From assembly GCA_015064195.1 (NCBI GenBank), contig SVSO01000113.1, forward strand, positions 1 to 8,893: DNA of 8,893 bases, written 5' to 3'. Shown piece by piece: positions 1 through 5,385 of the stretch (positions within the stretch are counted from its first letter, which is position 1; each line of letters starts with the position of its first letter). Source of the stretch: Oscillospiraceae bacterium. GTDB lineage: Bacteria; Bacillota_A; Clostridia; Oscillospirales; CAG-272. Position numbers and translations under genes: made by a program. Below the pieces are notes generated by a model, which made no database searches, had not been told where the DNA came from, and saw only the letters and a program-made list of their open reading frames with translations.

Positions 1-531
1 CACGATGGGTGCGCGGAGGATGCGTTCAAAGGGCTGCTCGGAGCGCTCACGGTTGGCGCGCTCGATGTCGGTTTTGTCCATCTGCCGGAGCATCGACAGC
101 ATGACGCGCTGAAGGATCGCCGCGTCGTGGGCTTCAAGCTTGCCGGAATCGGGCTTCACCTCGTCGCTGTCCTTGACCATGCGGCCGGAGAACTGCTCGA
201 ACTGCCCGGAGAGATACCCCGCCGCCTGCTTCATTCTCTGATATTCCGCCAGCATCGCCGCCAGCTTTTCCCGGGGATCTTCCGTCTCCGTCTCCGCTTT
301 CGGCAGGAGCATTTTCGATTTGATGAGCATCAGCTCGCTGGCCATGACGATAAATTCGCCGGCCACCTCCATGTCCATTTTCTGCATGAGGTCGAGCTGC
401 TCCATGTACTGCTCAAAAATGAGCGCAATGGGGATGTCGGTGATCTGGACTTTGTTCTTTTCGATGAGGCTGAGAAGCAGATCCAGCGGGCCTTCAAAGG
501 CCTCCAGTTTGTAATTCATCGTTTCTGCCAT
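1..531 (-). CDS. scpA: Segregation and condensation protein A (ScpA), C-terminus cut off by the window edge
   Basis: ScpA is the kleisin of the bacterial Smc-ScpA-ScpB complex. It bridges the two Smc heads and recruits ScpB to compact and segregate the nucleoid. The visible 177 residues begin with the family hallmark FEGPLDLLLSLIEKNKVQI (residues 12-30), followed by ITDIPIALIFEQY (30-42), VAGEFIVMASELMLIKSKML (56-75, the Smc-neck binding helices) and EDPREKL (84-90). ScpA is usually about 240-260 aa, so the C-terminal winged helix lies beyond base 1. The frame is open to the edge. Start: ATG at 531 lies 1 bp after the stop of the M50 peptidase gene; ATG at 519 (MNYKLEAFEG) is equally plausible by comparison with Bacillus ScpA. 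Neither has a clear Shine-Dalgarno sequence, which suggests translation coupled to the gene upstream. scpB would be expected just past the left edge. Confidence 0.95.
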   Translation of the reverse strand, partial: MAETMNYKLEAFEGPLDLLLSLIEKNKVQITDIPIALIFEQYMEQLDLMQKMDMEVAGEFIVMASELMLIKSKMLLPKAETETEDPREKLAAMLAEYQRMKQAAGYLSGQFEQFSGRMVKDSDEVKPDSGKLEAHDAAILQRVMLSMLRQMDKTDIERANRERSEQPFERILRAPIV

Positions 532-532
532 G

Positions 533-1231
533 TCACGCACCGAAAAAGGGGATGATCTCCCATGCAATCAGCATCGTGTCGGAGACTGCATTTGCCGCCA
601 TGGTGAGCGGATAGTCGAACACGCCGAGCAGCAGAAGAAGCATGATCGCCATGGAGATGTAGCGTTCGTATTTCATCACGCCGAAGTAGATTTTGTCAGG
701 CAGGATCGACCATAATACCCGCGAGCCGTCCAGCGGCGGCACGGGGATGAAGTTGAAGATGGCCAACGTGACATTCATATAATGGAACTGTGCGATGAAA
801 TCCACAGCAGCCTTGATGAGATTGGCAGCAAACTGCGATTCGAGTGACCAGATGCCGTGATAAACGAGGGCAACCATCACATGATACGGGAGCAGGATGA
901 TAAACGCCAGCAGGAGATTGGCGATGGGCCCGGCGAGTCCGCAGATGGCCATGCCAAGCTTGGGATTTTTGAATCGTCGCACGTTGATGGGCACAGGCTT
1001 TGCCCAGCCGAAGCGGAAAAAGACCATGCACAGAAAGCCGATGGGATCGAGATGGTGAATGGGATTGAGAGACAGCCGTCCCCGGGAGCTTGCCGTATCG
1101 TCGCCCAGCTTCATGGCCACCCAGCCGTGCGCCACCTCATGGAAGGTGAGGGCGATGAGGACGATGATGAGCCGCTGTGCCAGCTCCAGCACCGCCGCGC
1201 CAAGATTGGTGAAATCGATGCCGCCGATCAT
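533..1231 (-). CDS. Site-2-protease-like membrane zinc metallopeptidase, family M50 (YwhC-like)
   Basis: A 232-aa integral membrane protein of the M50 (site-2 protease) family, which cleaves substrates within or next to the membrane. The zinc motif HEVAH is at residues 31-35 inside the first membrane helix. GRLSLNPIHHLDPIG follows at 51-65 and FGWAKPVPIN at 74-83. The motif NFIPVPPLDGSRV (160-172) supplies the third zinc ligand, D168. Hydrophobic segments lie near 14-38, 64-74, 94-126, 150-165 and 191-211. There is no PDZ domain, so it is the minimal YwhC-like type rather than RseP/RasP. The ATG overlaps the engB stop codon (ATGA) and has no good Shine-Dalgarno sequence, indicating translational coupling. 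The substrate is unknown. An M50 gene directly before scpA is, from general knowledge, a common Clostridia arrangement. Fold and catalysis are secure; physiological role is not. Confidence 0.93.
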   Translation of the reverse strand: MIGGIDFTNLGAAVLELAQRLIIVLIALTFHEVAHGWVAMKLGDDTASSRGRLSLNPIHHLDPIGFLCMVFFRFGWAKPVPINVRRFKNPKLGMAICGLAGPIANLLLAFIILLPYHVMVALVYHGIWSLESQFAANLIKAAVDFIAQFHYMNVTLAIFNFIPVPPLDGSRVLWSILPDKIYFGVMKYERYISMAIMLLLLLGVFDYPLTMAANAVSDTMLIAWEIIPFFGA

Positions 1232-1818
1232 AACGAAAGAAGATGCAGGATCGCCCGGAGTGCTTCATCCTTGCCCGATCCGTCGAGGGCGGAAAAGGGG
1301 ATGATGGGCGTATCCTCGCGGACATCGGGATGATTCTTGAGGGCTTCCAAAGCCTTTGCTTTGTCGGTTTTGTTCAGCTTGTCCGATTTGGTTGCGATAA
1401 TGATGTAGGGGATGTCCGACTGATTCATAAAATCCAGCATCATTTCGTCATCCGCCGTGGGGCCGACCTTGAGATCGACGAGCTGAGCCACCGCCGTCAT
1501 GGTGCCGGAGGTGAAGTAGGAATCGGTCAGCTTCGACCATTTCGCCTTGTCCGCCGGTGCCCGCTTTGCGAAGCCGTAGCCGGGCAGGTCAACGATGTAA
1601 AAGGCCTTGTCCACGCGGTAAAAATTGATGGTGATGGTCTTGCCGGGCGAACCGGAGACGCGGGCCAGACTTTTTCTGCCCACCAGCTTGTTGAGCAGCG
1701 AGCTTTTGCCCACATTGGAGCGGCCGGACAGCGCGATCTGGGGCAGTCTGTCTGTCGGGAACTGGCTCTGCAGTCCCGCCGTCATCACAAGCTCGGTATT
1801 GTTCATGTTGTATGCCAT
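1228..1818 (-). CDS. engB: Ribosome biogenesis GTPase EngB/YsxC
   Basis: A 196-aa Era-like GTPase of the EngB (YihA/YsxC) family. In Bacillus it is essential and acts late in 50S subunit assembly in the cytoplasm. All nucleotide motifs are present: G1 GRSNVGKS at 32-39, G2 within SGSPGKT at 55-61 (T61), G3 DLPGYG at 77-82, G4 TKSD at 143-146 and G5 SAL at 176-178. Length matches the family (about 195 aa). The ATG at 1818 is preceded by GTGAGGTAA, whose GAGGT acts as Shine-Dalgarno and lies within the last codons of lon. The next in-frame ATG (residue 5) lacks that spacing. The gap to lon is only 3 bp, so lon and engB are co-transcribed, the same order as in Bacillus subtilis (lonA-ysxC). Confidence 0.97.
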   Translation of the reverse strand: MAYNMNNTELVMTAGLQSQFPTDRLPQIALSGRSNVGKSSLLNKLVGRKSLARVSGSPGKTITINFYRVDKAFYIVDLPGYGFAKRAPADKAKWSKLTDSYFTSGTMTAVAQLVDLKVGPTADDEMMLDFMNQSDIPYIIIATKSDKLNKTDKAKALEALKNHPDVREDTPIIPFSALDGSGKDEALRAILHLLSL

Positions 1819-1821
1819 AAT

Positions 1822-4143
1822 TTACCTCACAAGTGCCGTTTTCAGCACCTCATCCGCGTGTTTGACACGGATAAATTCGATGTTTTCCTTGACCACATCG
1901 GCAACCTCGTCGAGATTTGCCGCATTTTCCTCGGGAATCAGCACCGTTTTCACGCCCGCCGCATATGCCGCCAGCGTTTTTTCCCGCAGGCCGCCAATGG
2001 CCAGCACGTTGCCCCGCAGTGTCACCTCGCCGGTCATGGCAAGATCGCGGCGCACCGGAATGCCGGACAGTGCCGATGCGATGACCGTCACCAGCGTCAC
2101 GCCGGCGGATGGGCCGTCCTTGGGCACTGCGCCCTCGGGAACGTGGATATGTATGTCTTTATTCTTGTAGAAATCCGGATCGATGCCCAGCTCCTTTGCC
2201 CGGGAGCGCACGAAGCTGACGGCGATCTTTGCCGATTCCTTCATCACATCGCCCAGCTTGCCGGTCAGCTCCAGCTTGCCTGTGCCGTCAAACACCAGCG
2301 CCTCCATGCGAAGCATATCGCCGCCAAGCTCGGTGTAAGCGAGGCCGTTGACCGCGCCGATTTCATCCGCCTCGGCGATCCGGTCAGGGGTAAGCTTCGG
2401 CGAGCCGAGGAAGTCGGAAAGATTGTCGGCCGTGACACGGATGGTCTTGATTTCCGGATCGTCCACGATCTTCATGGCGCATTTTCGGCAGATCTCGCCG
2501 ATCTTGCGCTCCAAATTGCGCACGCCCGCTTCCTTGGTATACCGGTCGATGATGGCGAGGATGGCATCGTCGGACAGCTTCAGAATGCGGCGGTTGATAC
2601 CGCATCGCGCCGTCTGCTTTTTGATCATATGATTCTTCGCGATGGCCAGCTTTTCCGTGCGGGTGTAGGTCTTCATCTCGATGACCTCCATGCGGTCAAG
2701 GAGGGGACGTGGCACGGTATCCAGCGTGTTCGCCGTGGCGATGAACATACACTGGGACAGATCGAAGGGCAGCTCCACGTAATTGTCGCGGAAATTCTTG
2801 TTCTGCTCCGGATCCAGCACCTCCAGCATAGCCGATGCGGGGTCGCCGTTGATGTTGTTGTGGGTCATCTTGTCGATCTCGTCCAGCAGAATGACGGGAT
2901 TTTTCGTCTTCGCCTGCATGAGCGCGGCGGTGATCCGTCCCGGCATCGCGCCGACGTAGGTCTTGCGATGGCCGCGGATCTCCGCTTCATCCCGCACGCC
3001 GCCCAGGGAGACACGCACATATTTGCGGCCCAGCGCACGTGCAATGGAAGATGCCACCGAGGTCTTGCCCACGCCCGGTGCGCCGACGAGACAGAGGATC
3101 TGCCCGCCCGCATTTTCCGTCAGCCGCTTGACTGCCAGATATTCGATGATGCGTTCCTTCACCTGCTCGATGCCGTCGTGATCCTCATTGAGGATCTTTC
3201 TTGCACGGGCAAGATCGGTGCGGTCTTTGGAGGTTTTCTTCCACGGAAGTCCGAGACAGGTGTCAAGATAGGTGCGGATCACGCTTCCTTCCGCCGAACC
3301 GAACTGGCTTTTTGACAGCCGTTCCAGCTCCTTCAGCAGCTTTTCCTCCACCTCGTCCGGCAGCTCCGCCATGAGGATCTTTTTGCGGTATTCGCCGACC
3401 TCGCTGTCGTCGCCCATGCCAAGCTCGTCCTGGATCACCCGCAGCTGCTCATGCAGCACGGCTTCGCGCTGGCGATGATTCATGCGCTCCTGCACCTTTT
3501 TGTGAACCTCCTGCTCCATGACGAGCAGCTGCTCCTCCTCATAAAGCAGGCGGATGACCTCTTCGATGCGGGCCATGGGATCGGCGATGGAGAGGATCTT
3601 CAGCTTGTCCTCGTAGCGGATGAACAGATGCGCCGCCACAAAATCCGCCATCTGATCGGGAGATGTGATGGCATCCAGCGCCGCGCTGGGTTCAACGGGG
3701 AGCTTGGGCATCCGGCGGGCGAGATTTTTCGCGGCTTCACGGGCTTCCCGCACCAGTGCTTCGCCGCGCAGTCCGCCGTTTTCGGAGAGGCGGCACCATC
3801 TGACGATGAGCTGCGCCATCTCCGCCTTGCCGATCACCTTCATGCCGGTCACATTGGCGCGGGTCATGCCCTCGATGATGACACGCCGCGAGCCGTCGGT
3901 GGCCTTGAGATTCTGCTTGATCCTGCCCACCGTGCCGAAATCGCAGGGGGTGGTGTCCTTGCCCTGCTTCAGCTGGGGCACGAAAAACGCCATGCCGCCG
4001 GATGCGACTGCGGCATCCAGCGCATCCAGCGCGGATTTTTCGGTGGTCTCAAGACTGATCGCCGTGCCGGGGAATACGACGATTCCCCGCAGGCGAATGA
4101 CCGGAAGGTCAAGATTTTCGATTTTTTCAATAAAATTTGTCAT
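1822..4143 (-). CDS. lon: ATP-dependent Lon protease (LonA)
   Basis: A complete 773-aa LonA, the cytosolic hexameric AAA+ protease that degrades misfolded and regulatory proteins. Domain order: N-terminal substrate-binding LAN domain (about 12-205, starting LPVIRLRGIVVFPGT), a coiled helical segment (about 205-300), AAA+ ATPase (about 345-585) and Lon serine protease domain (about 595-773). Walker A is GAPGVGKT at 354-361, Walker B VILLDEID at 417-424, sensor 1 near TAN 470-472, and the sensor 2 arginine in AGVRNLERKI (539-548). The catalytic dyad is S679 in PKDGPSAG and K722 in REKTLAAYAAG, which happens to match E. coli numbering. One small deviation is LAYTELGG near 601-608, where many family members have Trp for Tyr. 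The ATG at 4143 is the first possible start after in-frame stops; its Shine-Dalgarno is poor. lon leads the operon and has its own extended -10 promoter. clpX, the usual upstream neighbour in Bacillus, is absent here. Confidence 0.98.
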   Translation of the reverse strand: MTNFIEKIENLDLPVIRLRGIVVFPGTAISLETTEKSALDALDAAVASGGMAFFVPQLKQGKDTTPCDFGTVGRIKQNLKATDGSRRVIIEGMTRANVTGMKVIGKAEMAQLIVRWCRLSENGGLRGEALVREAREAAKNLARRMPKLPVEPSAALDAITSPDQMADFVAAHLFIRYEDKLKILSIADPMARIEEVIRLLYEEEQLLVMEQEVHKKVQERMNHRQREAVLHEQLRVIQDELGMGDDSEVGEYRKKILMAELPDEVEEKLLKELERLSKSQFGSAEGSVIRTYLDTCLGLPWKKTSKDRTDLARARKILNEDHDGIEQVKERIIEYLAVKRLTENAGGQILCLVGAPGVGKTSVASSIARALGRKYVRVSLGGVRDEAEIRGHRKTYVGAMPGRITAALMQAKTKNPVILLDEIDKMTHNNINGDPASAMLEVLDPEQNKNFRDNYVELPFDLSQCMFIATANTLDTVPRPLLDRMEVIEMKTYTRTEKLAIAKNHMIKKQTARCGINRRILKLSDDAILAIIDRYTKEAGVRNLERKIGEICRKCAMKIVDDPEIKTIRVTADNLSDFLGSPKLTPDRIAEADEIGAVNGLAYTELGGDMLRMEALVFDGTGKLELTGKLGDVMKESAKIAVSFVRSRAKELGIDPDFYKNKDIHIHVPEGAVPKDGPSAGVTLVTVIASALSGIPVRRDLAMTGEVTLRGNVLAIGGLREKTLAAYAAGVKTVLIPEENAANLDEVADVVKENIEFIRVKHADEVLKTALVR

Positions 4144-4196
4144 GTGCTCTATCTGATTCGGTTGCCCGATTTCCTTTTCGATATTTACATTAAATT

Positions 4197-4205
4197 ATTA
4201 TACCA
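4197..4205 (-). promoter_or_regulatory. Extended -10 promoter for the lon operon
   Basis: Read on the minus strand the sequence is TGGTATAAT, an extended -10 element (TGn followed by a perfect TATAAT). No hexamer like TTGACA is found 16-18 bp upstream (TAGCAT at 17 bp), so the promoter would depend on the TGn contact. Start of transcription is expected near 4190, giving a leader of about 47 nt before the lon ATG. No CIRCE element (TTAGCACTC-N9-GAGTGCTAA) or tandem CtsR heptamer was found beside it, so nothing points to a classical heat-shock repressor. Confidence 0.6.
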
Positions 4206-4272
4206 CAGAAAGTGATAGAATGCTACCGGATTGCGACAATTTTTACGAAAGTTTAATAATTTCGCAAAAACG

Positions 4273-4325
4273 AAAAAACGGCACTGCGTGCTGATAACAT
4301 GAGATTGTTATTCCGCTTGGCCGTT
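4273..4325 (-). terminator. Rho-independent terminator-like hairpin between the recD2-comFC operon and lon
   Basis: On the minus strand AACGGC (4325-4320) pairs with GCCGTT (4282-4277), and transcription then runs into a T-rich stretch (T6, CG, T5). Inside, ATAACA (4311-4306) pairs with TGTTAT (4299-4294) around a 6-nt loop, with imperfect pairing between the two stems. The hairpin is longer than a typical terminator (about 49 nt). Read on the plus strand the same repeat is followed by CTTTTC, so it could act weakly in both directions. It would end transcripts from the comFC side and from the promoter at 4402-4430 before lon. Confidence 0.55.
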
Positions 4326-4396
4326 CTTTTCATATAGATAATCCGGAATCACCGGAGACATTGCCGGATGCAGCACTTGTCGCGCAGCAAATTGCT
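4273..4396 (-). ncRNA. Candidate small RNA (about 120 nt) or attenuated lon leader
   Basis: This span begins where a near-consensus promoter (4430-4402) would start transcription and ends at the terminator-like hairpin, all on the minus strand. It contains no open frame with a ribosome binding site. It can form several helices: ATCCGG (4369-4364) with CCGGAT (4346-4341), GTGCTG (4376-4371) with CAGCAC (4293-4288), and CTGCG (4387-4383) with CGCAG (4288-4284). TCCGG occurs three times in 29 nt. It does not carry the signatures of SRP RNA, tmRNA or RNase P RNA that I could look for by eye. A 6S-like RNA cannot be excluded from the long-range pairing, but length and sequence do not establish it. 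The alternative is an untranslated leader of lon with a conditional terminator. Confidence 0.4.
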
Positions 4397-4401
4397 ATAA
4401 T

Positions 4402-4430
4402 ATTATACACTTTCCGAAGCCGTTTGTAAA
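4402..4430 (-). promoter_or_regulatory. Sigma-A promoter driving the candidate small RNA or long lon leader
   Basis: On the minus strand TTTACA (4430-4425) and TATAAT (4407-4402) are separated by exactly 17 bp: one mismatch from the -35 consensus and a perfect -10. Transcription would start near 4396/4395 and proceed towards lon. It lies between the stop of the 55-aa gene (4488) and the terminator-like hairpin, so it serves neither of the annotated upstream genes. Confidence 0.6.
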
Positions 4431-4487
4431 TATGTATTGTGCCGATTTTTCGACGAATTTTTTGTGCACTTTCGTGAATATTTTGTC

Positions 4488-4655
4488 TCAGCTTTTTTCA
4501 TCGCGGCGATTTTTGTCAGCAAACGCCGTGCCAAACGGGCTTTTTCGCACCTTGCCGGAATTCTTGGAATTTTCCAATAAATCTTCACTGACCGGCGGCA
4601 GGATGACGACACTGCGTCGGCCCTCCACCGGATAGCGGGGTTCATTCTTCTCCAT
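4488..4655 (-). CDS. Small 55-aa protein of unknown function, last gene of the recD2-comFC operon
   Basis: I do not recognise this protein. Its ATG at 4655 has a strong Shine-Dalgarno AAAGGAG (4669-4663) with a 7-nt spacer, the main reason to call it a gene. A GTG at 4697 in the same frame would add 14 residues and sit against the comFC stop, but lacks a comparable site. The product begins MEKNEPRYPVEGRRSVVILP, is highly charged (rich in K, R, E, D, S, N), has one short hydrophobic patch (VVILPP), and has no membrane segment, signal peptide or cysteine pair. It begins 43 bp after comFC on the same strand. In Bacillus comFC is followed by yvyF and flgM, but no FlgM pattern is visible. Third-position GC is fairly high in the first half and falls towards the end, so the 3' half might be degenerate. 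Confidence 0.55.
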   Translation of the reverse strand: MEKNEPRYPVEGRRSVVILPPVSEDLLENSKNSGKVRKSPFGTAFADKNRRDEKS

Positions 4656-4662
4656 CTGCGCA

Positions 4663-4669
4663 CTCCTTT
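4663..4669 (-). promoter_or_regulatory. Ribosome binding site that decides the start of the 55-aa gene
   Basis: AAAGGAG on the minus strand, 7 nt before the ATG at 4655. It is one of the best Shine-Dalgarno matches among the minus-strand genes, while the larger neighbours rely on stop/start overlap. Confidence 0.65.
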
Positions 4670-4698
4670 CCCGGGATTCATCCCAGTATATGCGCACA

Positions 4699-5385
4699 TC
4701 AGCCGGATGATTCCGCCTGCCGATGCTCTGCCACCGCCGTGCTCACACAAATGACCTCCCTTGCGCCGATGCCCATGAGCAGATCCGATGCCGCCCTGAG
4801 CGATGCGCCAGTGGTGGCGATGTCGTCAAGCAGGATCACCGTTTTGCCGGCACAGTCCGCCTTCGGTGCCAAGACGATGGTTTTTGAAGCGTTCATCCAT
4901 CGCTCCTTCGCCGACAGCCGCTTCTGCTCCGCCGCATCCACCGTGCGGGTGAGCAGCCGCTGTTTCGGGATGGAAAACTGCTTCGACAGCCGACCGGCAA
5001 GCCGCGCCATGTGATCGTATCCGTGCTTTTTCACGTTTTGCTCCCGACGCGGGATCCACGCAAGCACCGCCTTGCCGTCCGCCGGAAGGATGTCCAGCGC
5101 GGCAATGAAGATGGCCATCTCCGAGGCGAGAAAATCCACGATCCGCGCGTCCGCCTTGTATTTGAACCGCAGGAGCAGCCGATTTTCCACGGCGATGGGC
5201 ATATCCGGACGGTAGCCGATGCGCCAGTGGAAGGGATGCTCCATGTGGATCTGCTTGTTGATCTCCCGCCGCTTGCCGATCTCCCACGAGCTTTGACAGC
5301 GCGGGCACAGAAATTTGCGCCCATGCTTCAGCAGTTCGCCGCAGGAGAGGCAGTCCGGCGGATAAATATAGTCGAAAAGGCTCAT
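4699..5385 (-). CDS. comFC: ComF family protein (ComFC), phosphoribosyltransferase fold
   Basis: A 228-aa ComF family protein, the family of Bacillus ComFC and proteobacterial GntX/ComF, needed for uptake or processing of transforming DNA; the biochemical role is unsettled. An N-terminal zinc-ribbon has two CxxC pairs (C12/C15 in CLSC and C27/C30 in CPRC). Then come the family motif IPRREQNVKKHGYDH (111-125), the LTRTVDAAEQKRLSAKERWM stretch (145-164) and the type I PRTase PRPP loop VILLDDIATTGAS (183-195), with the acidic pair D187/D188. Length equals B. subtilis ComFC. The reading frame extends upstream to 5607 inside recD2, but the true start is the ATG at 5385, whose last bases overlap the recD2 stop (ATGA) and directly precede the conserved N-terminus MSLFDYIYPPDCLSC. 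Coupled translation with recD2 is likely. No other competence gene is visible in the window. Confidence 0.93.
   Translation of the reverse strand: MSLFDYIYPPDCLSCGELLKHGRKFLCPRCQSSWEIGKRREINKQIHMEHPFHWRIGYRPDMPIAVENRLLLRFKYKADARIVDFLASEMAIFIAALDILPADGKAVLAWIPRREQNVKKHGYDHMARLAGRLSKQFSIPKQRLLTRTVDAAEQKRLSAKERWMNASKTIVLAPKADCAGKTVILLDDIATTGASLRAASDLLMGIGAREVICVSTAVAEHRQAESSG

Noticed and set aside
1243..3315. 690-aa open frame on the plus strand opposite lon and engB
   Set aside because: It is antisense to two secure genes, has no domain pattern, is rich in H, R, Q, D and V as expected from reverse-complement codons of a GC-biased gene, and lacks a ribosome binding site.
3451..4215. 254-aa plus-strand frame opposite the 5' part of lon
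   Set aside because: Shadow of the LonA N-terminal domain; composition is typical of antisense translation.
4247..4265. Inverted repeat CGAAA...TTTCG upstream of the lon promoter, considered as a LexA-type box
   Set aside because: The Gram-positive LexA box is CGAAC-N4-GTTCG; spacing and bases do not fit, and a 5-bp arm in AT-rich DNA is expected by chance.
4403..4750. 115-aa minus-strand frame overlapping comFC and the 55-aa gene
   Set aside because: Different frame from the ribosome-site-supported 55-aa gene, no Shine-Dalgarno, an Arg/Lys-rich antipattern composition, and it runs into the promoter at 4402-4430.
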